Origin: CAVUCH01 sp963697705 | GTDB taxonomy: Bacteria; Acidobacteriota; Vicinamibacteria; Vicinamibacterales; JAENWD01 | Assembly: GCA_963697705.1 (NCBI GenBank) | Contig: CAVOPA010000017.1 | Coordinates: forward strand, 1,798,001-1,862,000 | Direction of reading: 5' to 3' | Length of the DNA: 64,000 bases | Shown: positions 33,668 through 43,445 of the stretch, in pieces | Position numbering within the stretch: the first letter of the stretch is position 1 | Layout: each line of letters starts with the position of its first letter | Notes under the pieces: generated by a model | Databases searched by the model: none | What the model was told of the DNA's origin: nothing | The model's input: the letters and a program-made list of their open reading frames with translations, nothing else | Made by a program: the position numbers and the translations under genes

Positions 33668-34582
33668 ATGGATCTGCGCCAGCTCGAGATCCTGAGGGCG
33701 GTGGCGGAGAGCGGCTCCTTCACCGGGGCGGGCCGGCGCCTGCACGTGTCGCAATCCGCCGTGAGCCGCCAGATCCTGCTGCTCGAGGCCGAGCTCAATG
33801 AGCCGTTGTTCTGGCGCATCAAGCGCAAGGTGCGCATCACGCCGACCGGTGAGGCGCTGTTGCAGCTCGCAATCCGCGTGTTCCAGGACATCAAGGAGAC
33901 GACCGCGAGCATCACCGAGACCCAGGAAAAGCTCACCGGCAGCGTACGCCTCGTCGGCGGCATGACCGTATCGTTGTACGTATTCCCCGCGTTGCTGAAG
34001 GAGTTCAGGCAGCAACATCCCGAGGTCGACGTGCGGGTGATCACGGGATCGACGGAGCGATTGCTGCGCAAGCTGCGATCTGGCGCCGCCGACCTCGGCC
34101 TCATCACGCTGCCCATTGACGAGCCCGACCTCGTCACGGTGCCCGTGATGCGGGAAGAACTGCTGCTCGTGACCTACCCCTCGCATCCGCTGGCCAGGCG
34201 CGCGCGCGTCGAGCCGCAGGACCTCGTCAGGCAGCCATTCATCCTCTACGAGCCTGGTTCGAACACACGGCGCGTGATCGACGAGTTCTTTCTCCGCGAG
34301 TCGATCCGGCCGCGCATGGTCATGGAAACCGAGAACGTCGAGATCATCAAGGCGATGGTCAAGAGCGGCCTCGGTATCACCGTCATCTCGCACCAGGCGG
34401 TCGAGCGCGAAGTACGCGAGGGCGAGCTGGCGAGTTGCCGGATCGGCGGCTCCGCGCTCGTGCGTGAAACCGGGTGGGTGTACCTCAAGTCGAACCGCGT
34501 TCCGCGGAAGATCGAAGAGATGATCCGCGCGCTCGAGAAGACGTTGCCCCGCGAGCACGCCGTGACGCCCGCCGCGAGCTGA
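33668..34582 (+). CDS. LysR family transcriptional regulator
   Basis: The 304-residue protein has the LysR helix-turn-helix (MDLRQLEILRAVAESGSFTGAGRRLHVSQSAVSRQILLLEAEL, residues 1-43) and a periplasmic-binding-type effector domain (about 90-300). It starts one base after lysC ends, so it is probably in the aspartate operon transcript. The effector is not readable. By position it could regulate sulfur or aspartate-family genes, but that is only a guess. Confidence 0.93.
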   Translation: MDLRQLEILRAVAESGSFTGAGRRLHVSQSAVSRQILLLEAELNEPLFWRIKRKVRITPTGEALLQLAIRVFQDIKETTASITETQEKLTGSVRLVGGMTVSLYVFPALLKEFRQQHPEVDVRVITGSTERLLRKLRSGAADLGLITLPIDEPDLVTVPVMREELLLVTYPSHPLARRARVEPQDLVRQPFILYEPGSNTRRVIDEFFLRESIRPRMVMETENVEIIKAMVKSGLGITVISHQAVEREVREGELASCRIGGSALVRETGWVYLKSNRVPRKIEEMIRALEKTLPREHAVTPAAS

Positions 34583-34597
34583 TCCCTGCGGGCACTC

Positions 34598-34617
34598 GTG
34601 TAGTGCCGGCCTTCAGG
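34598..34617. repeat. REP-like element, degenerate copy
   Basis: TGTAGTGCCGGCCTTCAGG here matches the first half of the palindromic family seen intact at 54805-54827 and 57080-57104, lacking a good right arm. It lies just after the LysR gene. Confidence 0.55.
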
Positions 34618-34774
34618 TGAGCTCGTGATCCGATCGTGCGCGCCATTGCACGCTGTTTTCCCCTGACGCCCGCAATTCCCCCGCGATTGCCTTGCCCCGG
34701 CCCGCCGTCGCCCGGCTCCGTGCAGGCCGCCGGTGCACGCCGCCCGGAGAAGGTGTAGTCTGCGAACCACATCC

Positions 34775-35176
34775 ATGTTCGACCTGCTGCGCTTCAACCA
34801 CGATCTCGTCACCCGGCTCCAGCCCTGGCTGCCGGACGAGGCTCGCTTGAGCGCCACCGTCGAGAGCATCACGATAGAGAACGACGACTCGGGCAGCCTG
34901 ACCATCTTCGTCTCGGACCTGTTCCTCCGTGCGCCGCACGAAGAAGCGGCGGTCCGAGCCGCACACCAGGTCCTCGACGCCGTGCAGGATTTTCTCAGCG
35001 AGACGATGGGTGAACCCTGGCCCCCGGTGCAGGGCGAAGTCGTGTCGACGCTCGCCGCCCCGACGGCCGAAGAGCACGACGGCGTGATGCAGCTCTGGTA
35101 TGGCGACGTTGGTGAGCCCGCCCTTGCCCTCTCGCCCATGCGGCTGTCGGAGTACTGCAGCCGTCCGCCGCTCTGA
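34775..35176 (+). CDS. Uncharacterised small acidic protein
   Basis: The 133-residue protein starts MFDLLRFNHDLVTRLQPWLPDEARLSATVESITIENDDSGSLTIFVSDLF and has no signal peptide or membrane segment. I do not recognise the family. It is a lone gene between the LysR gene and another small hypothetical gene. The ATG at 34775 gives a natural start; I see no strong ribosome binding site. Confidence 0.55.
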   Translation: MFDLLRFNHDLVTRLQPWLPDEARLSATVESITIENDDSGSLTIFVSDLFLRAPHEEAAVRAAHQVLDAVQDFLSETMGEPWPPVQGEVVSTLAAPTAEEHDGVMQLWYGDVGEPALALSPMRLSEYCSRPPL

Positions 35177-35314
35177 ACCGACTCGCGCCCATCGGCAGCC
35201 GCCGCCAGGGATTCCGCGTCACCAGCCAGGTTGACGGGCGATGGATATCAACCGAGTCGGTGCACCCCACCCGGCCGGCCTCGGCGCTCGTCCGTCTTAC
35301 CACCGGAGGCTTGC

Positions 35315-35704
35315 ATGAACACCGATCAGTTGCAGAACCGTCTCGAACGGCTGGAGCGGCGGCAATCGTGGACGCTGCGCGCGGGAAGCGCAGCCGCCAT
35401 CGTGCTCGCGGCGGGAGCGCTGATGGCCCAGGTGCAACCGGAAGTGCCCGGCGTGCCGCCGGGTACGCGCTCGCTGCCGTTGAAGGCGTCGCGCTTCGAA
35501 CTCGTGGACGAGCGTGGCCAGACCCGCGCGGTGCTGCGGATGGAGGCCGGCGCGCCGGTCCTCCGCTTTCACGATGCTGCCGGCGGGCTCGCCTTACGGC
35601 TGACCGTTCGCGGCAGCGATGGTGCCATCGAATACACCGAAGGCGGCGAGACGCTGAGCCTGATGAAGCCCGCGCAGCGAGCACACCCGCTCACGACGAG
35701 ATAG
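35315..35704 (+). CDS. Uncharacterised membrane-anchored protein with coiled-coil start
   Basis: The 129-residue protein starts with a short coiled coil (NTDQLQNRLERLERRQ, residues 2-17), a membrane helix (about 20-40) and a beta-rich tail with SRFELVDERGQTRAVLRMEAGAPVLRFHDAAGGLALRL. Families with a coiled-coil, one helix and such repeats of a RAVLR--EG--VL-F pattern are common in Acidobacteria, but I know no function. GGAGG stands six bases before the ATG. Confidence 0.6.
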   Translation: MNTDQLQNRLERLERRQSWTLRAGSAAAIVLAAGALMAQVQPEVPGVPPGTRSLPLKASRFELVDERGQTRAVLRMEAGAPVLRFHDAAGGLALRLTVRGSDGAIEYTEGGETLSLMKPAQRAHPLTTR

Positions 35705-35805
35705 CCTCGCGACACCGCAAGGCGTGGCGGCCGGGTACGGGAGGGAGCAGTGGCCCGGCCCGAGCACAGTCATGCGCAGGACCGGCGGACACCAGCAGGC
35801 TCCTG

Positions 35806-35879
35806 AAGGATGTGCCTGGATGCAGAATGTCGGATGCCGGGCTACCAACCGCCGGCAGCCCTGCATCCGTTATCCTGCG
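35806..35879. repeat. GGATGC-word repeat, copy 1
   Basis: GGATGTGCCTGGATGCAGAATGTCGGATGCC on the left is answered by GCCCTGCATCC on the right around a CCGGGCTACCAACCGCCGGC core. Similar words recur at 38702-38764 and 41643-41756. Confidence 0.55.
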
Positions 35880-35923
35880 ATCTCCACGCAGCGTGCCCTT
35901 GTTCATCGCCCTGCCAGAGCGGG

Positions 35924-35929
35924 TATGAT
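35924..35929 (+). promoter_or_regulatory. Likely -10 element of acnA
   Basis: TATGAT lies about 30 bases before the acnA ATG. No strong -35 is seen at 17 bases. Unlike many neighbours this gene would have a short leader with a GGCGGATG sequence as a weak ribosome binding site. Confidence 0.45.
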
Positions 35930-35961
35930 CGCTCGCATATCCCTCTTCCGGCGGATGCGAC

Positions 35962-38673
35962 ATGACGACATTGAACAGCTTCAACACGGTGACCACGCTC
36001 ACGACGGGCGCCGACACCTTCGAGTACTACAGTCTGCCCACCCTAGAGAGCGCCGGATTCCCCGGCGTCCGCCGGCTGCCGTACTCCCTGAAGATCCTGC
36101 TCGAGAACCTCCTGCGCCGCGAGGACGGCCGATTCGTCACCGCAGACGACGTCCGCGCCCTGGCGAGCTGGGACGTCATGGCTCCCCGACAGAAGGAGAT
36201 TGCCTTCATGCCGGCGCGCGTCCTGCTGCAGGACTTCACGGGCGTGCCGTGCGTCGTCGATCTCGCCGCGATGCGCGACGGCATCGTCGCGCTCGGAGGC
36301 GACCCGCAGAAGGTGAATCCGTTGCAGCCGGTCGAGCTCGTCATCGATCACTCGGTGCAGGTGGATCACTTCGGTTCGTCCGACGCGCTTCAACTGAACA
36401 CCGCCCTCGAATACCACCGCAACCGCGAGCGCTACACCTTTCTCCGCTGGGGGCAGACGGCGTTCGACAACTTCCGGGTAGTGCCACCCGAAACGGGCAT
36501 CGTGCACCAGGTCAACATCGAGTACCTGGCGCGTGTGGTCTGCCGCGAGGAGCGCGACGGCCGCGTGCTGGCCTATCCCGACACGGTGTTTGGCACCGAC
36601 TCGCACACGACGATGGTGAATGGTCTGGGCGTTGTCGGGTGGGGCGTTGGCGGCATCGAGGCCGAGGCCGCGATGCTGGGGCAGCCCTCGTCGATGTTGA
36701 TCCCGCCCGTCCTGGGCTACAGGCTCGCAGGCGCGCTGCCGGAAGGCACGACGGCCACCGACCTCGTGCTGACGATTACAGAATCGCTGCGCAAGAAGGG
36801 CGTCGTCGGCAAGTTCGTCGAGTTCTATGGACCGGGGCTGAAGCACCTCACGATCGCCGACCGGGTGACGCTCGGCAACATGTGCCCGGAGTACGGCGCA
36901 ACCGTGGCGATCTTCCCGATCGACGAGATGACCCTCGATTACCTGGCGCTGACCGCGCGTGACGAGCGCCAGGTGGCGCTCGTCGAAGCGTACGCCAAGG
37001 CGCAGGGGTTGTTCCGCACCGATGCGACGCCCGACGCCGTGTACACCGAGACGCTCGAGCTCGACCTGTCCACGGTTGAACCGAGCATTGCCGGTCCCCG
37101 GCGGCCGCAGGATCGCGTGTCGCTGCTGAAGGCGAAGACGTCCTTCGCGGCGGCCTTGCCGGATCTGCAGAAGGCGGTCAAGAAGCCCGCCGCTGGCGCG
37201 GCGGGTGGCGGCGCGGCGGTCGCCGTGGCAGAGACGGTCGCAACGGCCCTGGAGCACGGCTCGGTGGTCGTTGCTGCGATCACCAGCTGCACCAACACGT
37301 CGAATCCGAGCGTCATGATCGGCGCTGGCCTGCTCGCGAAGAAAGCCGTGGAGCGCGGCCTCACCCGCAAGCCGTGGGTGAAGACGAGCCTGGCGCCCGG
37401 GTCGAAGGTCGTGACCGAGTACCTGCACAAGGCCGGCCTCGACACCTACCTCGATCGGCTTGGGTTCAACCTCGTGGGCTACGGCTGCACGACCTGCATC
37501 GGCAACAGCGGTCCGCTGCCCGAAGAGATCGCCGCGGAAGTCCGTGACCGGAACCTGGTGGTGGCGTCCGTGCTGAGTGGCAACCGCAACTTCGAGGGCC
37601 GCATTCAGTCCGACGTGCGGGCAAATTACCTCGCCTCGCCGCCTCTCGTCGTCGCCTACGCGATTGCCGGCAGCATGAACGTCGATCTCACCGCCGAACC
37701 GCTCGGGACCGGCAGCGACGGCCGACCGGTGTACCTGCGGGACGTCTGGCCGACCGAGCGCGAGATCCAGGCCACCATGCTCGCCAGCATCGATGCCAGC
37801 GTCTTCCGCCAGCAGTACTCGAGCGTGTTCGAAGGTAACGAGCGGTGGCGGGCGCTGCCCGTGCCGACGGGCGCACGATTCGAGTGGGACGAGCAGTCGA
37901 CCTACATCCGGCGGCCGACGTTTCTCGAAGGGCTGTCGATGGACCCGGCGCCGCCGCGGGAGATCGTCAACGCGCGGGTGCTGGCGCTGCTCGGCGACAG
38001 CATCACGACGGACCACATTTCTCCGGCCGGTGCCATCCGGGCAGACAGCCCGGCGGGCAAGTACCTGATTGCGCATGGGGTCGAGCCGAAGGAATTCAAC
38101 TCGTACGGCGCCCGCCGGGGGAACCACGAGGTGATGGTGCGCGGTACGTTCGCCAACGTGCGCCTCCGTAACCAGATCGCGCCGGGTACGGAAGGTGGCT
38201 GGACCACGTACCAGCCTGACGGCGTCCTCATGACCATCTACGACGCGTCGATGAAGTACCAGGGCGCCGGCGTGCCGCTGCTGGTGATCGCGGGCAAGGA
38301 ATACGGGTCGGGGTCCTCGCGCGACTGGGCCGCAAAAGGGACCCTGCTGCTCGGCGTCAAGGCCGTCCTCGCCGAGAGCTTCGAGCGTATCCACCGCAGC
38401 AACCTCGTGAACATGGGCGTGCTGCCGCTGCAGTTCAAACCCGGCGAATCGGCAGCCTCGCTGAACCTGACGGGCCTCGAGTCCTACGATGTGACCGGCA
38501 TTGCCATTGGCCTGAGCGCGGGGTGCGATATCCCGGTGCGCGCGACCCGCGCCGACGGCTCGCTCACCGCGTTCACCGTCAAGGCGCGGATCGATACGCC
38601 GGAGGAGGTCGTCGCGTTCCGGCACGGCGGCATCCTGCCCTATGTCGTGCGTCAGCTCGTCGCACGGGGGTAG
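35962..38673 (+). CDS. acnA: Aconitate hydratase
   Basis: The 903-residue protein carries the three cluster cysteines in ITSCTNTSNPSVM (Cys443) and GYGCTTCIGNSGP (Cys509 and Cys512), close to E. coli AcnA numbering, and the C-terminal swivelling domain with GDSITTDHISPAG and YGSGSSRDWAAKG. It isomerises citrate and isocitrate in the TCA cycle using a 4Fe-4S cluster. The length and motifs place it in the AcnA/IRP1 branch. It is preceded by a GGATGC repeat and has its own promoter. Confidence 0.98.
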   Translation: MTTLNSFNTVTTLTTGADTFEYYSLPTLESAGFPGVRRLPYSLKILLENLLRREDGRFVTADDVRALASWDVMAPRQKEIAFMPARVLLQDFTGVPCVVDLAAMRDGIVALGGDPQKVNPLQPVELVIDHSVQVDHFGSSDALQLNTALEYHRNRERYTFLRWGQTAFDNFRVVPPETGIVHQVNIEYLARVVCREERDGRVLAYPDTVFGTDSHTTMVNGLGVVGWGVGGIEAEAAMLGQPSSMLIPPVLGYRLAGALPEGTTATDLVLTITESLRKKGVVGKFVEFYGPGLKHLTIADRVTLGNMCPEYGATVAIFPIDEMTLDYLALTARDERQVALVEAYAKAQGLFRTDATPDAVYTETLELDLSTVEPSIAGPRRPQDRVSLLKAKTSFAAALPDLQKAVKKPAAGAAGGGAAVAVAETVATALEHGSVVVAAITSCTNTSNPSVMIGAGLLAKKAVERGLTRKPWVKTSLAPGSKVVTEYLHKAGLDTYLDRLGFNLVGYGCTTCIGNSGPLPEEIAAEVRDRNLVVASVLSGNRNFEGRIQSDVRANYLASPPLVVAYAIAGSMNVDLTAEPLGTGSDGRPVYLRDVWPTEREIQATMLASIDASVFRQQYSSVFEGNERWRALPVPTGARFEWDEQSTYIRRPTFLEGLSMDPAPPREIVNARVLALLGDSITTDHISPAGAIRADSPAGKYLIAHGVEPKEFNSYGARRGNHEVMVRGTFANVRLRNQIAPGTEGGWTTYQPDGVLMTIYDASMKYQGAGVPLLVIAGKEYGSGSSRDWAAKGTLLLGVKAVLAESFERIHRSNLVNMGVLPLQFKPGESAASLNLTGLESYDVTGIAIGLSAGCDIPVRATRADGSLTAFTVKARIDTPEEVVAFRHGGILPYVVRQLVARG

Positions 38674-38701
38674 CACCGTGCTGAAGAACGCACCCTGTAC
38701 G

Positions 38702-38764
38702 AGGAATGCAGGATCCAGGATGTCGACGATCGTGGGTCTGCCTGGATCCGGCATCCGAGATGCG
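38702..38764. repeat. GGATGC-word repeat, copy 2
   Basis: GAATGCAGGATCCAGGATGTC is followed after GACGATCGTGGGTCTG by CCTGGATCCGGCATCC. The words are the same as at 35806-35879, here between acnA and queG. Confidence 0.55.
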
Positions 38765-38821
38765 GCGCCCAGGCTGCGGTGTTCAACAGCCCGGTAGAGG
38801 CGGGGAACGCAGGCGTTGGGC

Positions 38822-39913
38822 GTGCTCACTTCCTCGGCCATCAAGGCCCGCGCGCACGATCTCGGGTTCGATCTCTGCGGCGTGGCGCCGGCCGCCGATT
38901 TCGACGAGCTGCGCTTCCTCGACACCTGGATCGCGCGCCGCTATTACGGCACGATGACCTGGCTGCCGCGCACCGCGCGCGTGCGGCGCGATGTGCGGCG
39001 CATCCTTCCGTCGGCCCAATCGGTCATCGTGACCGGCACCCTGTACAACACCGACCGGCCGTACTCGACCGAGGACTCCGAGGCTGCGCAGGTCTCGCGC
39101 TACGCCTGGGGCCACGACTACCACGCCGTCGTCGGCGAGCGGCTCGGAGGCGTTGCTGGCCTGGATGCGGGAGGCGCGACGGCGCAGCATTCGAGGCACG
39201 CGCGTACACCGACACCGGACCCGTACAGGAGCGTGTCTACGCGCAACACGCCGGGTCTTGGCTGGATCGGCAAGCACACGTGCCTCATCAACGAGGATCT
39301 CGGGTCGTGGCTCTTCCTCGGCGAGATCATCTGCAGCCTGCCGCTCGAGCCCGACGCGCCAGCCGTCGACCACTGCGGCAGCTGCCAGCTCTGTCTGCAG
39401 TCGTGTCCCACCGGCGCCATCGTCGAACCGTGGGTGCTCGACGCGCGCCTGTGTATCTCGTATCTCACCATCGAGAAACGGGGCACGATGCCCGGTGGCG
39501 AACTCCGCGAGCAGATTGGCACGCGGGTGTACGGCTGTGACATCTGCCAGGAGGTGTGCCCCTGGAACTCGCGTCCGGTCGCGAGCGCACGGCCCGAGTG
39601 GCAGCCCCAGGCCGCGCTCGATGCGCCTACGCTGCAGGTGCTGTGGGAGGCGACCGACGCCGAGCTCGACGCCATCCGGATGCACGGTCCGATGTCGCGC
39701 GTCTCGACTCCCGGCCTGCGGCGCAACCTGGCGATCGCGATTGGCAACGCCGGCGGGCGTGTTCCGACAAGTGCGCTGCGCGCTGGCGTCGATGACGACG
39801 CGCGGCCGTCGCTGCGGGATCCCGCGGTGCTCGAGGCGATCGGATGGGCTCGCACGCGACTCGAAGCGGCGACCGACGCGGAGGCGCTGCCCGCCTCGGC
39901 GCCGGGCGTATGA
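38822..39913 (+). CDS. queG: Epoxyqueuosine reductase, with an internal frame-scrambled segment
   Basis: The 363-residue open frame has the QueG cobalamin domain start (HDLGFDLCGVAPA), PGLGWIGKHTCLINEDLGSWLFLGE, two 4Fe-4S motifs (CGSCQLCLQSCPTGA and CDICQEVCPWN). It makes queuosine in tRNA. Between about 39146 and 39256 the open frame is not family-like, while the other two frames contain EALLAWMREAR and then FEARAYTDTGPVQERVYAQHAG, which include the catalytic Asp. Three +1 shifts (near 39146, 39177, 39256) would explain this and together restore frame. TTG at 38816 is an alternative start. Confidence 0.85.
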   Translation: MLTSSAIKARAHDLGFDLCGVAPAADFDELRFLDTWIARRYYGTMTWLPRTARVRRDVRRILPSAQSVIVTGTLYNTDRPYSTEDSEAAQVSRYAWGHDYHAVVGERLGGVAGLDAGGATAQHSRHARTPTPDPYRSVSTRNTPGLGWIGKHTCLINEDLGSWLFLGEIICSLPLEPDAPAVDHCGSCQLCLQSCPTGAIVEPWVLDARLCISYLTIEKRGTMPGGELREQIGTRVYGCDICQEVCPWNSRPVASARPEWQPQAALDAPTLQVLWEATDAELDAIRMHGPMSRVSTPGLRRNLAIAIGNAGGRVPTSALRAGVDDDARPSLRDPAVLEAIGWARTRLEAATDAEALPASAPGV

Positions 39914-39914
39914 T
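39909..39914 (+). promoter_or_regulatory. -10 element of yqgE, leaderless type
   Basis: TATGAT overlaps the end of queG and stands seven bases before the yqgE ATG. Confidence 0.5.
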
Positions 39915-39921
39915 TGGATCC

Positions 39922-40473
39922 ATGAGCGAGCACTCACTGGCGCCGTCGCTGCTCCTGTCGATGCCCCAGCTCCACGATCCGAACTTCGCGCAGACCGTGG
40001 TGCTGCTCTGCCAGCACAGTGAGGAGGGTGCGTTCGGGCTCGTCATGAACCGGCCGGTCACGACGACGGCCAAGGTGATGGCGCATGGCACGATGCAGGA
40101 GCCGGCCGAGCACGAGCTCGAAGTCTGGATCGGTGGCCCCGTCGAGCCCGATCGGAGCTGGATCCTGTTGCCGGACGACGATTCGGACGACGAAGCCATT
40201 CGCGTGTGTGAGGGCGTGTTCCTGTCGACGTCGGCCAGCGTGCTGCAGCGGATCATCGATCACGACGCCGACGACCGCACGCGTTTGATCGCCGGATACG
40301 CCGGTTGGGGGCCTGGCCAACTCGACGCGGAGCTTGCCGCCTCGGCCTGGCTCAGCGTGGAGGTGCACCCCGATCTGATCTTCGACACGCCGGCCGAAGA
40401 CATGTGGGAGCGCGCCATTCGGCGCCTTGGCGCGACGCCGGGACACCTGCAGACAGGCCAGGGCGTGCACTGA
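39922..40473 (+). CDS. yqgE: YqgE/AlgH family protein
   Basis: The 183-residue protein shows the family signature LAPSLLLSMPQLHDPNFAQTVVLLCQHSEEGAFGLVMNRP and IGGPVEPDRSWILLP, with AGYAGWGPGQLDAEL and WL-VE--PDLIF near the end. The family has a compact fold of unknown biochemical role; it has been linked to transcription regulation of alginate in Pseudomonas. ATG at 39922 is preferred because it follows a -10 element; 39910 would overlap it. Confidence 0.92.
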   Translation: MSEHSLAPSLLLSMPQLHDPNFAQTVVLLCQHSEEGAFGLVMNRPVTTTAKVMAHGTMQEPAEHELEVWIGGPVEPDRSWILLPDDDSDDEAIRVCEGVFLSTSASVLQRIIDHDADDRTRLIAGYAGWGPGQLDAELAASAWLSVEVHPDLIFDTPAEDMWERAIRRLGATPGHLQTGQGVH

Positions 40474-40538
40474 CCGGCACGCCGCCGTCTCTCGCGACCG
40501 ACGCGCACCGAGACCTGTCTTCCTCGCCGCCGTCCGGC

Positions 40539-40544
40539 TACAAT
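40539..40544 (+). promoter_or_regulatory. Possible -10 element of the sigma-54-type activator gene
   Basis: TACAAT at 40539-40544 overlaps an upstream in-frame ATG at 40543. If it is a real promoter, that ATG cannot be used and translation would start at 40612. Confidence 0.4.
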
Positions 40545-40611
40545 GCCGCACACCGACCGCGATCGTCCGACGTCCGCACCGCCGCTGTCTCCCGAACACG
40601 CTGAAGCACTT

Positions 40612-41583
<972 letters not shown>

Positions 41584-41921
41584 CGGCCCGACCGGGCATC
41601 GTCGTCCTGAACGACGGTCTGACACGCTTCCGCCCGCGAGCTCGCATCCGTTTCTGCATCAGCCACTCGACACCCCGCCATCCCGCGTCGGGCCTCCTGC
41701 GTCCGACATCCGCGCATCCGACATCACTTCATGCGACATCCTGCATCGTGCATTCGATAGGCGGAAACCCGCAGCCCGCGCTGCGGACTTCCGCAGGATC
41801 TCGCCGAAGCCAGCCTCGATTTCGCGCTGTTTCCTCAGATCTCTCGCGGCACGCTGGTTGCCCTCACCAGGCTTGAATCGTGGCCGCGTGGGCGGTCGCA
41901 GGGTCCGCTGGAGTTACGCCG
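41584..41921. other. Intergenic region with GCATCC-word repeat
   Basis: The first 60 bases and last 160 bases show nothing I recognise. The middle (41643-41756) is the GCATCC/GACATC word repeat described separately. No protein-like frame is convincing. Confidence 0.4.
41643..41756. repeat. GCATCC/GACATC-word repeat, copy 3
   Basis: Words such as CGCATCC, TGCATC, CCGACATC, GCGACATCC and CTGCATCG follow one another over about 110 bases without a clear dyad. The word set is the complement of that at 35806-35879 and 38702-38764, which are also intergenic. Confidence 0.6.
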
Positions 41922-42194
41922 ATGTTCCACGGGATGCGCCTCGTCTGCCGCTCCTCGGGTGAGGGGGAGGTCGTCGAAATCCTCGAGCGCAGTGGCGTGC
42001 GGCGCGCGAAGGTGATGACCGCCGGAACGCTGGTCGAAGTGGCGCCGCTCGGCGGCGGTGAGATCCACCTCGGCGATCGCATCGCGTTCGCTCTCCACCC
42101 GATCCTTCCGAGCGCTCGACGCCTCGTCGCAGGCATCCAGCTCGACGACGCACTCAACGTTGCCGACGACACCGACAACTTTTCCGGGTGGTGA
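41922..42194 (+). CDS. Small beta-rich protein, possibly HypC-like
   Basis: The 90-residue protein starts MFHGMRLVCRSSGEGEVVEILERSGVRRAKVMTAGTLVEVAPLGGGEIHLGDRIAFALHPI. The order of a small beta-barrel with VVEI--R, RRAKV and HLGDRIAF resembles the fold of HypC, a hydrogenase maturation chaperone, but the N-terminal Cys is not in the expected second position. It is four bases before a tetraheme cytochrome gene. A GTG at 41880 is an alternative start. The HypC idea is weak. Confidence 0.5.
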   Translation: MFHGMRLVCRSSGEGEVVEILERSGVRRAKVMTAGTLVEVAPLGGGEIHLGDRIAFALHPILPSARRLVAGIQLDDALNVADDTDNFSGW

Positions 42195-42198
42195 GCAC

Positions 42199-42660
42199 AT
42201 GGGCCGTCTGTTCGGACCCTTCAATCACGTCTTCCGCATCGCCGTCCTGTTTGCCGCCGGGATCGCCGCGTTTCTGGTGATGCGCTGGTGGTTCGTGCCG
42301 TCCGACTTCGGCGTGTACGGGCACTACCGCGCCGGTGCGCTCGCCGACAACCGCGGCCGGGCGCTCGCCTACGCGGGGCAGGCGGCCTGCATCGAGTGCC
42401 ACAGCGATGTGGCCGAGGTGCGGCAGGCGGGCAGGCATGCCAACGTTCGGTGCGAAGCCTGCCACGGACCGCTGGCGTTACATGCATCCGGCGCGAGCGA
42501 CGTCAAGCCGACGCGGCCCGACACGCGGGCCGTGTGTGTCGGCTGTCATGCCCGCAGCGGCGGCAAGCCGCCCGGCTTTCCCCAGGTGGTTGTCCGCGAG
42601 CACGCCGAAGAAGGTGCGTGCACCGCGTGCCACACCGCTCACAAGCCCGCCATCTCGTAG
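42199..42660 (+). CDS. Membrane-anchored tetraheme cytochrome c
   Basis: The 153-residue protein has one N-terminal membrane helix (residues 10-32) and four CxxCH heme-binding motifs: CIECH, CEACH, CVGCH and CTACH. It lies outside the cytoplasmic membrane and carries electrons. The following genes encode a four-cluster Fe-S protein and an NrfD-type quinone-interacting membrane protein, so the three form a redox module. No catalytic subunit gene is adjacent. Confidence 0.88.
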   Translation: MGRLFGPFNHVFRIAVLFAAGIAAFLVMRWWFVPSDFGVYGHYRAGALADNRGRALAYAGQAACIECHSDVAEVRQAGRHANVRCEACHGPLALHASGASDVKPTRPDTRAVCVGCHARSGGKPPGFPQVVVREHAEEGACTACHTAHKPAIS

Positions 42661-42669
42661 GAGCCTGCC

Positions 42670-43435
42670 ATGGACCTGGATCGCCGCTCGTTCCTCGCCG
42701 AGGCAGGGAAGTACATCCTGCTCACCGGCGCCGCGACCCTCGCCTGGGAACACGTCGTGGCCGGTACGCCGGAGACGGCTCCGAACTACGCCGCCAGCGA
42801 TCACTGGTGGGGAATGATCATCGACATCGACCAGTGCATCGGCTGTGGCAACTGCGTCCGCGCCTGCAAGGCCGAGAACGACGTGCCGCACGAGCCCGGC
42901 ACGTTCCGCACCTGGGTCGAACGCTACGAGGTGGACCCCGCCGACATGGAGCACCCGCGCGTGCAGTCGCCGAACGGCGGCTACGACGGCTTCGCCGGCA
43001 TCGACGCGCCTGGCGATGGCGTCAAGGTGTTCTTCGTGCCGAAGTTGTGCAACCACTGCGCCGATTCGCCCTGTGTCCAGGTGTGCCCCGTCGGCGCGAC
43101 CTTCGAAAGCCCCGATGGCGTGGTGCTGGTGGACAAGACCTACTGCCTGGGCTGCCGCTACTGCGTGCAGGCCTGCCCGTACGGGTGCCGCTACATCGAT
43201 CCGCGGACGAACACGGTGGACAAGTGCACGCTCTGCTACCACCGGATCACGAAGGGACTGACCACGGCGTGCTGCGAGATCGTGCCCGACCGGCGCGCGC
43301 CAGCTCGTGGATCTGAAGAACCCGAACGACCCGGTGCACGCGTTCCTCAAGACCCACAAGATTCACGTGCTCAAGCCGCAGATGGCCACCGGCGCCAAGG
43401 TGTACTACGCGGGGCTCGACGGTTCCGTCCGGTAG
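42670..43435 (+). CDS. Tat-exported 4Fe-4S ferredoxin-type electron-transfer subunit, +1 frameshift near the C-terminus
   Basis: The protein begins with a Tat-like signal (LDRRSFLAEAGKYILLTG), followed by the four-cluster arrangement of the DmsB/NrfC/HybA group: CIGCGNCVRACK, CNHCADSPCVQVCPVGA, CLGCRYCVQACPYG and CTLCYHR...ACCE. After ACCEI the frame is lost: reading one base later at 43282 gives CPTGARQLVDLKNPNDPVHAFLKTHKIHVLKPQMATGAKVYYAG ending at 43435, the normal end of this family. Without the shift the last Cys is missing. It probably passes electrons between the cytochrome and NrfD-type proteins encoded on either side. Confidence 0.86.
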
Positions 43436-43445
43436 GGGAGACGAC

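Noticed and set aside
36043..38925. A 960-codon open frame antisense to acnA
   Set aside because: It is the GC-rich complement of a well conserved aconitase and has no recognisable protein pattern.
38816..39913. Calling queG a clean intact gene
   Set aside because: The open frame is uninterrupted but the middle 37 residues are out of frame with the family.
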